Below, piece after piece: positions 33,401 to 42,138 of a stretch of 64,000 bases of DNA. How positions within the stretch are numbered: the first letter of the stretch is position 1; the number at the start of each line of letters is the position of its first letter. Source of the DNA: Caldicellulosiruptor hydrothermalis 108 (GTDB taxonomy: Bacteria; Bacillota; Thermoanaerobacteria; Caldicellulosiruptorales; Caldicellulosiruptoraceae); contig NC_014652.1 in NCBI RefSeq assembly GCF_000166355.1, positions 836,001 through 900,000 on the forward strand, in the 5' to 3' direction. The position numbers and the translations under genes are program-made. The notes beneath the pieces were generated by a model. That model was not told the origin of the DNA and did no database searches. It worked only from the letters and a program-made list of their open reading frames with translations.

Positions 33401-34254
33401 AGAAGTTACAGAAGAGTTTTGTTTTGAAATACAAAAGTAGTATGTTAAAACTTCCACCGGGTGCTTTGAATGTTTCTGAGGTTGAGAATATTTCAAAAAG
33501 ATATGGAATTGACAAAGGATTGGTGATGATATTAATAGAACTTTCCTCAGCTTCTGTTTTGCCACCTTCATATGGTTATGATATTGACTCTGATGTGATA
33601 ACATTGAAGGTAACTGCCAGGTATTATCTAAATGATGAACTGGTTGTATCAAGCTTTGCAAAACCTGTGAATATTACATTGAAGCTTGCAAGCTTGGCTG
33701 GTCAGGCAAGCCAAACAAGGGCTGTATATGACTTTTCGAGCAGCAGCTTTGTAACCAGTTTTTCAATTGACAGTCTTTCAAACAGTATAACCTTTAGTGT
33801 TGAAAAGCCTGGCACATTTGGAGTGCTTAAAACTCAGACTGTGTCAAGTTACACTCTTAGCAAGTACAAAGATGATATTGTGTATATAGCTCAAAAATAC
33901 AACTTAAATGAACTTTACAGTGACTTTAATAAAAGTCTTTCTCAGGATTATGCATCTAAACTTATAACAAGAGTGTTTGGTATTGATACTGAAAAGGTCA
34001 GAAGCGGAAATCTGACAAGGCAAGAAGCAATATATATCTTGGCAATGGTGTATGAACAGAAGACATCATCTTCGATTGACAATGTTCTTATTACAAAGTC
34101 AACAAGCTTTGCTCCCGATGGAAGGTACAAAATGTTTATCCTTAGCATGATGTCACTCGGGATTGTAGATAGCGATTTGGACCCTTATGAGACAATAAAG
34201 CTTGATGAGTTTGTTCACTATATAGTTAATCTTGAAAAGATTTTAAAATATTAA
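30457..34254 (+). CDS. giant secreted fibronectin type III repeat protein
   Basis: 1265 residues. A signal peptide (IVILISFLFSNFNLQLFSQ) is followed by a series of fibronectin type III-like modules (typical strands such as SISIIWNTIEDAVQYEVYAA, NTVYYFKIRVINT, NTLYYIRVRSIH), alternating with longer linkers. A charged helical segment (~905-930, FENQQQKLKEEEQNRIRDIQ) comes before a domain with beta-rich repeats. The last ~130 residues (GNLTRQEAIYILAMVY and DPYETIKLDEFVHYIV) look like degenerate SLH repeats that would bind wall polymer. Probably exported and surface-associated; ligand unknown. It has the same design as the next gene. Confidence 0.8.
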   Translation: MFKNIKRMASIVILISFLFSNFNLQLFSQTLSTSLNITVQRDNSGVYKITRNSISIIWNTIEDAVQYEVYAASSNSQVDFQTVTQNTYCDITGLKSATVYKITINAIGNDNQIITSQSIYVITEFKLYAQPEPDPEKEEDVPLGSGGEHPRLLITFNKINVSDDFQPDIGFRGYNVFVGKSQTASDANQYYVDSSTNEIYKYQKENNITIPIKLYKDGVQQFAQEINQTVSMTVYDKYDGIDTFELVPGTMYYILMNPKMDSTKVIYKPLTNIACPTLIQVSAAKIGEIEKDGKTLALVRVQWRGVDPGNYKQDEIKYRAYYATSANELPRDNLPPQNIFATTSYNQNEAYIPGLSMTTKYYYIRVEAVFADGTRIPSALIKVSVTELGDIPPTPKNCRAETISQTEIEVSFDKPVSDDSSYVYQIWISTEYKDVLDSSGNPTVYKLVYSTSSYNPNTDGLLPSDLILDGTRYRYKISNLLPNTVYYFKIRVINTANQKKSDFSLVFVGTTKPVAVLNVPPVDDNFVRQIVTSETGIRIYVYQDDLLSKVNQAVVDYVSQSAYFSGNLTVSEKVYYQVYVCESSWDEKNVKIYFELPSESISNYIDISNLKNNTPYYIRFKVRVYLDKDYLSEFSKAYVALTKPQQVPPTISQPEIPKNFMIAPEDDAVTQTSVKLRWDTKPGQSYVILQTSRALESNNLSIDEVKDYFVKMLRQKVEIYRQVSDSTFVVEQVVYDVYSQNSPVGAKIYIDVTTPVTFKNLAPNTLYYFSIKAIENGKESLWGSIAVTTSSIEKPENLMVISRDSSGHGLTIQWNGNPNYGYQIFVRQENSTVYSLVYSGSISPASIVSSKIAVYKYYIGNLSSNTLYYIRVRSIHIPTGKVSIFAEVLARTVFNQSDFENQQQKLKEEEQNRIRDIQNQKQVAIVLENSSDKYYLYINDQNALDEIQRTNSNEFVIDFTKALYSSAKGQVLFSYKVADALEKLQKSFVLKYKSSMLKLPPGALNVSEVENISKRYGIDKGLVMILIELSSASVLPPSYGYDIDSDVITLKVTARYYLNDELVVSSFAKPVNITLKLASLAGQASQTRAVYDFSSSSFVTSFSIDSLSNSITFSVEKPGTFGVLKTQTVSSYTLSKYKDDIVYIAQKYNLNELYSDFNKSLSQDYASKLITRVFGIDTEKVRSGNLTRQEAIYILAMVYEQKTSSSIDNVLITKSTSFAPDGRYKMFILSMMSLGIVDSDLDPYETIKLDEFVHYIVNLEKILKY

Positions 34255-34273
34255 AAAATGGGTGAGTGACAAG

Positions 34274-37200
34274 ATGAAATCCATCGCAAGTAAAATAGTT
34301 TCGATTTTCCTTTTAATATCTTTTTTGATTGCTTTGGTTCCCCAAAATCTAATAGCACAGCCTGCAATTGTTCTTCCTGCACCTCAGAGTTTGAATATAA
34401 CACTTGAAAATAATCTTCCGCGGATGGAAGTAGCTCAAGATGGGACTATAACCCTTTATTTTTCGTGGCAGTACAGCTATTCTGACTTTGACTACTTCGA
34501 GCTATATCTTGGTGATGACCCTACAAGATTTCCTTATGGATATACCATATACAAAAACGACCCAAACCTTACAGTTTCAAACGGGAGCTATACCTATAAG
34601 GTTCAAAGTCTGCCAAACGGACAAAAGATTCCAAGCGGCACAATTTTTTATGCCAAGGTAAGAAGCGTGAGAGTTTTGCAGGAGCAAACAGGAAGTGTTG
34701 TTTATTACTCTTCATATTCAAACACTATTGTGTTTTTAACACCTATCTTTGTTGAATGTTATACAAATGCTGAAGATGCTATTGATATAGTGTGGGACGA
34801 TGTTTACTATTCTGGCAAGAGAATAGATTATGACATATATGTGTCAAAGGACATAAGCTTTACAACTCCAACGAAGTATCAGATTGATGGTGACAGGATA
34901 ACTTTACTTCAGAGCCAAAAACCAGGTGGAAGAGTTGAAATTCTGCCGGGCAGAAAACTCAAATACACAGCAGCTGGACTTTCACCAAGCAGTCTTTACT
35001 ATGTAAAAGTTTTGCCGAGAAATTTGCCGCAAGAGGTAATCTGGCGTGACCCGCAAACATACACACCACCAAATATTAAGGTAATTGGTGAGGCGGCAAC
35101 ATACATTCAGGCAGAGGCTCAGAGAATTGCTGACAATGTTGTGTGGCTCAGGTGGGCAAAAGTGTCAATTGCTGAAAACGAGTATGAGATTTACAAAGGT
35201 AGCAAAGATCAGATACCCACTTTAATTGGTACAGTTTCGGCGAACGAGTTTTTTGCTGTTGTAAGCATAACAGACGATGTGTTTTTCAGAATACAGGTTG
35301 ATGTTTTTGATAGTTTCGGAAGAAAAGTTTCTATCAGATCAAAAGACCTTTATGTTCATCCATATACACTACCTTTTGCACCACCTGCGGCAGAAAATTT
35401 AACAGCTTTTCCTAAGTCTCAAGATACAATCTCTTTGCGATTCAAAATACCAACAGACAAAGAGGTTGTGTACGATTTTTATTACAAAAAATATTCGGAT
35501 AACAATGCTGATTTTATTTCTTTTGTATCCAATTATCAGATGAAAAGTTCTGATGAGGAAAAGGACGAGAACAATCTTCCAACAGGATATTACAGGTTTG
35601 ACATCACAGGTCTTGAAAAAAATACTGTTTATGTTTTGAAGGTTGTTGTGAAAAAAAAGTTTTACGATTATGAACAGGGGACATACATTTACAAAGAATC
35701 AACCCCTGCTTTGACAATATCGTATACCTTATCTGGGGACATAACGCCACCAACCACTCCGACACTTTTGTCTGTTGTTTATACAACTTACGATTCTGTA
35801 GTTTTGTCATGGCAGCCTATAACTATTGCAGGTGTCCAGCCACCGACGGTGGACAGAAGCATCTTCTATGAGGTCAACTTTGCAGTGTACCAGGATGGAA
35901 TGGATATAACTAATCCAGAAAATCTTGACACAGCAAGTTTTCAAAAAATAATACTTTCTGACTATCAGATAGATCAATCAGGCAAGGTAGTTTTCAGAGT
36001 AAGTAATCTCCTGCCAAATACAAGGTATGTATTTTTTGTTAGATCAATGAGAAAGATTGACAGTAGTATTTATTATTCATTACCATCTAATGTTGTAATG
36101 GCAACAACGCTAATAAAGTATGAAGTGCCGCTGCCTTCTTCAGTTCCAGTTGTTGAAAACTTGAGCGTTGTGACAACAACGTATAACTCTGCCCTGCTTT
36201 CATGGAGCTACATAGAGAATGTGTATTTTGAAATTCAGGTATCAGAAGACATTAAAAACGCAAATGCATGGCAGGTTGCATCTGACAGTTTTAAGCCGCC
36301 TATAAAAGAGGTTGATTATACCACCGGCCTTTGTTATTTCACAGTCCAGAATCTAAAACCTGATACGCTCTACTATTTTAGGGTTAGGGCATATATCATC
36401 AAAGACAATCAGAAAGTGTATTCAGAGTTTAGCAGTCCTGTTTTTGGCAGGACACAAAAGGTTCCTCCACCGAAAACTCCAGTAGCTTTTGGTATAAAAG
36501 ACTATGGGAAAGACTACGCCATTTTTGTTTGGGAGATGGCCGAGACAGGGAGAAGATATGTCATAGAGATAGCTGACAATATTTCATTTTCAAACTCCCA
36601 GAAGTACACGACCGACACAGATGCAACTGAATATAAAGTAACGGGCTTGAAACCCAACACAAGGTACTGGGCAAGACTTTTTGCTATAGCTTCTGATGGT
36701 CAGCTATCCCAGTCGACAGAAATTATCTCTTTTGTTACCAAAAAGGATGTAAGCGAGTATACAGGTGTGTTTGATTCTGTCCAGGACACAACTCTGCCAT
36801 TTATAACAGTAGAAGACCCTGCAACTGGCAAGATGATAATAGAGATTACCTATAGATATGTCAATGAGTCTTTGGACTCAAAGCCTGTTTCAATTGACTT
36901 TACAAAGAGAACAAACCAATCTATTTACCAATTTGTGATAAAAATGAGATACGATGTTTTAAAAGCACTTGTTAAGCTCAATAAAGATTGTATTGTCACT
37001 TTAGATGGAGCATCTTCGCAGTTTAGTTTCACTGCCATCGACAGTAGCGACATAAATAAACTGACAGTGTCTGGTGTATCACCATCAAGTATCTATAGTG
37101 AACTAACATTTATAAAAGCATCTGACAAATATAATGTGAAAGATGCTGTCTCTGAAGTGTATGATATCAGATACACAGCTTCAAGCTTGACAAAGCAGGT

Positions 37201-37882
37201 AGGAATATCATATTTTCCAATGCCAATTAAAATTTCACTTGTAAACAGGGAACCATGGTCAGTCGCAATACCATATGTTTTTGATTTGACCTCTCTTTCT
37301 TGGAAAGAGCCAGATGGTGTTGAGTTTGCAAGTGACAACAAAAGTGTGACTTTTAATTTGCAAACGCCTCAGGCAACTGTAATTGTAAGAAAAAGCTTTT
37401 ACAAGGACATAATTTCAAGTAGCTACGCAACAAAGCTTTACAATCTTTTTAAGACTATTCCCAGCGATGATACAAGCGATACAATAGGGATAAAAAGCGC
37501 TGTGTCAAAACAGGAGCTTGCCTCTTTTTTGGTATATTTTGCAGAGAAGAAAAGACTCTACAGGTTTGAGATAATTGACGATTATGTTAAAAAAGCGTAC
37601 AAATCAGGGCTAATTGAAAATACCCAGGACAATTCTATTCTCACAAAAGAAGCCGCTGTAGATATGATGGTAAAGTTTTATGAGATTTACACTGGCAATG
37701 AAATCTCAGCAGACAATGTTGCATGGACAAAACTTTCTGCCGACGACAAATACATTTTATCATTGAAAAAAGCGTACAAGATGGGCTGGCTTTTTGACTA
37801 TGTTACGTTCAATCCTAAAGAAACAGCAACAAGAGAATATGTTTTAGCCTTTTTCTATCACGTTGTTACAAGCATGCAATAA
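34274..37882 (+). CDS. giant secreted fibronectin type III repeat protein (paralogue)
   Basis: About 1202 residues from ATG 34274; GTG 34262 would overlap the ribosome site GGTGAG. A signal peptide (KIVSIFLLISFLIALVPQNLIA) is followed by many FN3-like modules (for example NTRYVFFVRSMRK, DTLYYFRVRAYII, NTRYWARLFAIAS), a beta-rich domain (~840-1030), and a C-terminal region resembling SLH repeats (SKQELASFLVYF, TKEAAVDMMVKFYEIY, ATREYVLAFFYHVV). Organisation matches the preceding gene, so the two probably arose by tandem duplication and then diverged. The ~20 bp gap suggests an operon with the upstream and downstream surface-protein genes. Confidence 0.8.
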   Translation: MKSIASKIVSIFLLISFLIALVPQNLIAQPAIVLPAPQSLNITLENNLPRMEVAQDGTITLYFSWQYSYSDFDYFELYLGDDPTRFPYGYTIYKNDPNLTVSNGSYTYKVQSLPNGQKIPSGTIFYAKVRSVRVLQEQTGSVVYYSSYSNTIVFLTPIFVECYTNAEDAIDIVWDDVYYSGKRIDYDIYVSKDISFTTPTKYQIDGDRITLLQSQKPGGRVEILPGRKLKYTAAGLSPSSLYYVKVLPRNLPQEVIWRDPQTYTPPNIKVIGEAATYIQAEAQRIADNVVWLRWAKVSIAENEYEIYKGSKDQIPTLIGTVSANEFFAVVSITDDVFFRIQVDVFDSFGRKVSIRSKDLYVHPYTLPFAPPAAENLTAFPKSQDTISLRFKIPTDKEVVYDFYYKKYSDNNADFISFVSNYQMKSSDEEKDENNLPTGYYRFDITGLEKNTVYVLKVVVKKKFYDYEQGTYIYKESTPALTISYTLSGDITPPTTPTLLSVVYTTYDSVVLSWQPITIAGVQPPTVDRSIFYEVNFAVYQDGMDITNPENLDTASFQKIILSDYQIDQSGKVVFRVSNLLPNTRYVFFVRSMRKIDSSIYYSLPSNVVMATTLIKYEVPLPSSVPVVENLSVVTTTYNSALLSWSYIENVYFEIQVSEDIKNANAWQVASDSFKPPIKEVDYTTGLCYFTVQNLKPDTLYYFRVRAYIIKDNQKVYSEFSSPVFGRTQKVPPPKTPVAFGIKDYGKDYAIFVWEMAETGRRYVIEIADNISFSNSQKYTTDTDATEYKVTGLKPNTRYWARLFAIASDGQLSQSTEIISFVTKKDVSEYTGVFDSVQDTTLPFITVEDPATGKMIIEITYRYVNESLDSKPVSIDFTKRTNQSIYQFVIKMRYDVLKALVKLNKDCIVTLDGASSQFSFTAIDSSDINKLTVSGVSPSSIYSELTFIKASDKYNVKDAVSEVYDIRYTASSLTKQVGISYFPMPIKISLVNREPWSVAIPYVFDLTSLSWKEPDGVEFASDNKSVTFNLQTPQATVIVRKSFYKDIISSSYATKLYNLFKTIPSDDTSDTIGIKSAVSKQELASFLVYFAEKKRLYRFEIIDDYVKKAYKSGLIENTQDNSILTKEAAVDMMVKFYEIYTGNEISADNVAWTKLSADDKYILSLKKAYKMGWLFDYVTFNPKETATREYVLAFFYHVVTSMQ

Positions 37883-37914
37883 AAATGTTGTGGACAAGAA
37901 GGTGATAAAACAAG

Positions 37915-38748
37915 ATGAAAGGTTTTCAAAAAACTCTTATTTGTTTGATATTGGCAGTAGTTTTATTATGGCAACCAAAGGTGTTTGCAGCAGATGTGTT
38001 TTGCAAGGTTGAATACTACTTTAATGGTACGAATAATATGCGAATTGTACTATATTCAAAGACAAATAAGAGCTACTATGTAAAGGGATTTACAAGAGAT
38101 TCAGACAGACAACTGACAGTTTATTTTTCTGACAAAAAAACTTTTTCGTCTGAGTCAAATTCAGTTTTGATTCCACAGAGCATGTTTATCCTGCCAGTTA
38201 GAGTAATTCTTATGCCTTCAGATGGTTCTTTGCTGTTTAGTGATATTAGAAATTCGCCGTACAAAGACCACATTCTTTTTCTTGCAAGCATGGGAAAGAT
38301 TGATGGGTATAAAGATGGCACTTTCAAGCCAAAAAACAATGTAACCCGTCAGGAGTTTGTAAAGCTTTTTGTAAATGTATTTGATATAAAAATAGAAAAG
38401 AACATCAAAAAGTATTCTTTTTCAGACATTCAAAACTGCTGGGCAAAATCTGAGATAGAAACCCTTTATAAGATGGGAATTATCACAGGGATAAAAGATA
38501 AACAAAATAGATTAGTTTTCAAGCCGAACGATGGGGTCACTTATGAGCAGGCATTTGCAATTTTGGCAAGGTATCTTAAACTTAAGTCTACCTCAAAAAA
38601 TAATTATAAGTCATGGGCAAACCAGTATATAAATGCTTTTGTGGACAATCGACTGATAAGTCCAAACGAGGTAAAAGGTTTAAAGTTAAATAGTTTTGCA
38701 ACAAGAGAGTGGATTGCATATATTTTGAGCAAGGCTGTATTTAAATAG
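37915..38748 (+). CDS. SLH domain surface protein
   Basis: 277 residues with a signal peptide (TLICLILAVVLLWQPKVFAA), a ~80-residue unique N-terminal region, then SLH repeats: FSDIRNSPYKDHILFLASMGKIDGYK... with FKPKNNVTRQEFVKLF, FSDIQNCWAKSEIETLYKMG with FKPNDGVTYEQAFAILARYL, and a third partial one (SWANQYINAFVDNRLI, ATREWIAYIL). SLH domains anchor proteins to the pyruvylated wall polymer. It follows the two FN3 proteins by 33 bp and is probably the third gene of the same unit. Confidence 0.88.
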   Translation: MKGFQKTLICLILAVVLLWQPKVFAADVFCKVEYYFNGTNNMRIVLYSKTNKSYYVKGFTRDSDRQLTVYFSDKKTFSSESNSVLIPQSMFILPVRVILMPSDGSLLFSDIRNSPYKDHILFLASMGKIDGYKDGTFKPKNNVTRQEFVKLFVNVFDIKIEKNIKKYSFSDIQNCWAKSEIETLYKMGIITGIKDKQNRLVFKPNDGVTYEQAFAILARYLKLKSTSKNNYKSWANQYINAFVDNRLISPNEVKGLKLNSFATREWIAYILSKAVFK

Positions 38749-38775
38749 AAACAGTAATTTTGCTTAATTTTGATA

Positions 38776-38803
38776 TTGATAAAATTCAAAATGGGTGTAT
38801 AAT
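38776..38803 (+). promoter_or_regulatory. SigA-type promoter of the amino-acid ABC transporter operon
   Basis: TTGATA, a 16-nt spacer, then TATAAT, 47 bp upstream of the lipoprotein gene. Confidence 0.75.
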
Positions 38804-38849
38804 TATTAAGGTATGTTTATAAATTAAATCAACGAAAGGGGATATATAA

Positions 38850-39650
38850 ATGTATAAGAAGGCCATAGCGTTGGTTTTACTAATAGCACTTTTTATTCCG
38901 TTTTTAAGCGGATGCTCATCAAATGAGAAAAACATGACAACCTTAGAGAAGATAAAGAAGACTAAAGAGTTTGTGGTTGGCATGGACAACACGTTCCCAC
39001 CAATGGAGTTTACTGATGATAACAACAACACAGTGGGGTTTGACGTGGATTTAGCAAATGAGATAGCTAAAAAGCTTGGTGCGAAGCTAAAGATTGTTGC
39101 GGTTGACTGGAGCGGAATCCAGAGCGCTTTAAAGTCTAAAAAGTTTGATGCTATTATTTCATGCTTTAGTATCACAGATGAGAGAAAGAAAGCTTTCAAT
39201 TTAGCAGGACCATATCTTTACATCCGTCAGGTTATTGCTGTGAAAAAGGGTGATAACTCAATCAAAAGTTTTGAAGATTTAAAAGGGATAAAGATAGGCG
39301 TTCAAGCAAACACAACAGGTGACAGTGCTGTTCAAAAGATGAAGTTTATAAACTATGAAAAAGATGTCACACGATATGAAAGGATAACTGATGCTTTCAA
39401 CGACCTTGACATTGGAAGAATAAAAGCAGTTGTGATAGACAGTGTTGTTGCTTACTACTATAAAAAACAAAATCCTGAAAAGTTTGATATAGCACCTGCT
39501 CAGCTCGAAAGAGAGCCTGTGGGAATAGCTCTAAGAAAAGAGGACAAGGACCTGTACAATGAAATTCAAAAGATTTTAGACCAGTTAGAGAAGGACGGAA
39601 CTATTGCAAAAATATCTGAAAAATGGTTTGGTGAAGACATTACAAAGTAA
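38850..39650 (+). CDS. polar amino acid ABC transporter substrate-binding lipoprotein
   Basis: 266 residues with a lipoprotein signal (lipobox LSGC, Cys ~24) and a family 3 solute-binding fold: FVVGMDNTFPPMEFTD, TVGFDVDLANEIAKKLGAK, KKFDAIISCFSITDERKKAF and LKGIKIGVQANTTGDSAVQK. It captures an amino acid outside the cell for the permease and ATPase that follow. The exact amino acid cannot be read from sequence; cystine, glutamine and arginine carriers all look alike. ATG 38850 with AAAGGGG upstream. First gene of a three-gene operon. Confidence 0.93.
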   Translation: MYKKAIALVLLIALFIPFLSGCSSNEKNMTTLEKIKKTKEFVVGMDNTFPPMEFTDDNNNTVGFDVDLANEIAKKLGAKLKIVAVDWSGIQSALKSKKFDAIISCFSITDERKKAFNLAGPYLYIRQVIAVKKGDNSIKSFEDLKGIKIGVQANTTGDSAVQKMKFINYEKDVTRYERITDAFNDLDIGRIKAVVIDSVVAYYYKKQNPEKFDIAPAQLEREPVGIALRKEDKDLYNEIQKILDQLEKDGTIAKISEKWFGEDITK

Positions 39651-39667
39651 AATAGAGGTGGCATGAG

Positions 39668-40330
39668 TTGACAGACAATGTCATAATAAAATACTTTCCT
39701 GTTCTTTTGAAAGCAAGCGTTGTTACAATTGAACTTACTGCGATTGCAGTTACAATCGGGCTTGTGTTTGGACTTGTTGCAGCTCTTTTTAGAATTTCGA
39801 AAATAAAAGTTTTGAATTATATTGGCAGCTTTTATGTATGGCTTTTTAGAGGAACACCACTGCTTTTGCAAATATTCTTTATTTACTATGGTCTTCCCAA
39901 AATTGTGCCTGCTCTGACACTGCCAGCATTTTTGGCAGGTGCAATTGCTCTTATAATTAACTCAGGTGCATACACTGCAGAGATAATAAGGGCAGCAATT
40001 CTGTCAATTGACAAAGGGCAGTACGAAGCAGCAAAGGCTCTTGGAATGACATACCTTCAGACCATGAGATATGTAATTGTTCCTCAAACGTACAAGAGAT
40101 TGATACCACCAATTGGCAATGAGTTTATTGCGCTTTTGAAAGACTCTTCACTGGTATCAACAATAGGAATGGTTGAGCTTATGCGCGCTGCACAATTAAA
40201 AGCGTCTGCAACAGGAAGGGATGCAGAGATTTATATAGCTGCACTTGTGATATATTTGGCTCTTACCACAGTTTTTTCTACAATATTCAATTGGCTTGAA
40301 AAGAGGCTGGGAAAGTATGAGCAACAGTAA
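39668..40330 (+). CDS. polar amino acid ABC transporter permease
   Basis: 220 residues, about five TM helices, of the HisMQ type. The first helices hold [20 protein letters not shown], and [17 protein letters not shown] (~56-72) is the usual amino-acid permease sequence. The cytoplasmic EAA loop reads [22 protein letters not shown] (~119-140). TTG 39668 is the start behind GAGGTGG. The single permease would work as a homodimer. Its end overlaps the ATPase gene. Confidence 0.93.
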   Translation: MTDNVIIKYFPVLLKASVVTIELTAIAVTIGLVFGLVAALFRISKIKVLNYIGSFYVWLFRGTPLLLQIFFIYYGLPKIVPALTLPAFLAGAIALIINSGAYTAEIIRAAILSIDKGQYEAAKALGMTYLQTMRYVIVPQTYKRLIPPIGNEFIALLKDSSLVSTIGMVELMRAAQLKASATGRDAEIYIAALVIYLALTTVFSTIFNWLEKRLGKYEQQ

Positions 40331-41102
40331 TGGTAAGAACAATAGAAAAATAATAATTGCAAAAAACATTGTTAAATATTTCGGGCACAATCTTGTGCTG
40401 GACAAGGTGTCCTTAGAGGTAAACAGAGGAGAAGTTGTGGTTATAATAGGTCCGTCTGGATCTGGCAAAAGCACTTTCTTGCGCTGCCTTAACCATTTAG
40501 AGAGAATCAATTCAGGGTATATTGAAATTGACGGATTTGTTATTGAAGACAAAGGGTTTCACGAAAAGCATAAAAAACATAGCTCAAAAGAGATAGCAAG
40601 ATTTTGTTCACAAATAGGTATGGTATTTCAAAGGTTTAATCTTTTTCCTCACATGACTGCACTTGAGAATGTGATAGTTGGACCTGTTGTTGTGAATAAA
40701 ATGAAAAAAGAAGAGGCAGTGGAGCTTGGAATGGAGCTTCTTGAGAAGGTAGGGCTCAAAGACAAGGCAAATTCATACCCTGCACAGCTTTCTGGTGGAC
40801 AGCAGCAAAGAGTTGCAATTGCCAGAGCTTTGGCTATGAAACCTAAAGTGATGCTGTTTGATGAGCCGACATCTGCGCTTGACCCTGAACTTGTGGGTGA
40901 GGTTTTGAACGTCATGAAAGAGCTCGCAGAGGAAGGTATGACAATGCTTGTTGTGACTCATGAGATGGGATTTGCGAGAGAGGTTGCAGACAGGGTTGTG
41001 TTTATGGACAAGGGGAAGATTGTGGAGGAAGGGCTGCCTGAAGAGATTTTCACAAATCCAAAGCAAGAGAGGACAAGACAGTTTTTGCAAAAGATACTAT
41101 GA
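40317..41102 (+). CDS. polar amino acid ABC transporter ATP-binding protein
   Basis: 261 residues from ATG 40317; the earlier in-frame codon at 40296 is inside the permease gene and lacks a ribosome site. All nucleotide-binding motifs are present: Walker [10 protein letters not shown] (~43-51), Q-loop [13 protein letters not shown], signature [15 protein letters not shown], Walker [15 protein letters not shown] and H-loop [19 protein letters not shown]. An insertion after Walker A ([20 protein letters not shown]) is slightly longer than in GlnQ. It overlaps the permease gene by 14 nt and ends with a terminator. Confidence 0.95.
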   Translation: MSNSNGKNNRKIIIAKNIVKYFGHNLVLDKVSLEVNRGEVVVIIGPSGSGKSTFLRCLNHLERINSGYIEIDGFVIEDKGFHEKHKKHSSKEIARFCSQIGMVFQRFNLFPHMTALENVIVGPVVVNKMKKEEAVELGMELLEKVGLKDKANSYPAQLSGGQQQRVAIARALAMKPKVMLFDEPTSALDPELVGEVLNVMKELAEEGMTMLVVTHEMGFAREVADRVVFMDKGKIVEEGLPEEIFTNPKQERTRQFLQKIL

Positions 41103-41145
41103 TTGTGGTAAGATTAAAAAGTGTATATTTGAGAGCAAGCATAAG

Positions 41146-41182
41146 AGGGCTGTCTTTTGGGTTTTAATGGCAGCCCTTTTTA
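41146..41182 (+). terminator. terminator after the ABC transporter operon
   Basis: AGGGCTG pairs with CAGCCCT across an 18-nt loop, followed by TTTT. Confidence 0.75.
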
Positions 41183-41222
41183 GCTGCCAGAAAAGATTTT
41201 TATACAGAAAGGAAGAAAAAAC

Positions 41223-42128
41223 TTGAGTGGGAAACGAAAGATTTTAGCAGATGCCGTTTTGCTTTTTGTTACAATGGTATGGGGAAGTTCGTTTGTACTC
41301 ATGAAAAACACAGTTTTAGATATGAACCCAGTGGCATTTTTGGCTGTCAGATTTACTCTTGCCTGGCTGATAGTTTTAGTAATATTCTGGAAAAATCTAA
41401 GAGGGTTGAAATTAAGGGAAGTTCTTTATGGTAGTATCATTGGATTTTTTCTATTTAGTGGGATGCTATTGCAGGTTATAGGACTAAAATATACATATGC
41501 ATCAAAATCAGCTTTTATAACTGGGCTGACTGTCATCTTGGTTCCTGTATTTGTAGCTCTGATTGAGAGAAAGATACCCAAAATTAATGTTACTGCCGGT
41601 GTAGTGTTGGCTTTTGCTGGGCTTTGGCTTTTAAGTGGTGCAAAACTTTCAAATTTTAATTTTGGTGATTTTCTTACCCTTCTTGCTGACCTTGGGTTTG
41701 TGTTTCAAATTATCTTTATTGACATATTCACGGCAAAAGATAATATAAATACAATAAACATTGCAATTTTTCAGCTGATGAGCGCAGCATTTTTATATGT
41801 GATGGTTTCAATGATCTTTGGTATTAATATCATGAATGTTAAAATAAATCTTACAGCCATTATTACTATTTTGATAACAGGTATTTTAGGGACAGCATTG
41901 GCATTTACTGCTCAAGTTTTTGTCCAGAAATACACAACACCCACTCATACAGCACTCATTTTTTCTGCTGAGCCTGTTTTTGGTGCAATTTTTTCTGCCA
42001 TAATACCGTCTGGGCCAAACAACACAACTGAGATTTTACCTTTGATTTCTTATGTGGGATGTGGTTTAATTTTAATTGGGATGATTGTAGCTGAGCTGAA
42101 TTTTGATAAAAATCTTGATATGGAGTGA
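41223..42128 (+). CDS. EamA/DMT family transporter
   Basis: 301 residues, ten TM helices made of two EamA repeats. The first starts LLFVTMVWGSSFVLMKNTV and MNPVAFLAVRFTLAWLIVLV; the second GDFLTLLADLGFVFQIIFID. Near the C-terminus, HTALIFSAEPVFGAIFSAII is the typical second-repeat signature. Members export amino acids or other small metabolites. TTG 41223 preceded by AAAGGAAG. The 3' end overlaps the in-frame upstream extension of the next gene but the real start of that gene (42139) is 10 bp away. Confidence 0.88.
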   Translation: MSGKRKILADAVLLFVTMVWGSSFVLMKNTVLDMNPVAFLAVRFTLAWLIVLVIFWKNLRGLKLREVLYGSIIGFFLFSGMLLQVIGLKYTYASKSAFITGLTVILVPVFVALIERKIPKINVTAGVVLAFAGLWLLSGAKLSNFNFGDFLTLLADLGFVFQIIFIDIFTAKDNINTINIAIFQLMSAAFLYVMVSMIFGINIMNVKINLTAIITILITGILGTALAFTAQVFVQKYTTPTHTALIFSAEPVFGAIFSAIIPSGPNNTTEILPLISYVGCGLILIGMIVAELNFDKNLDME

Positions 42129-42138
42129 AGCTTTAAAG

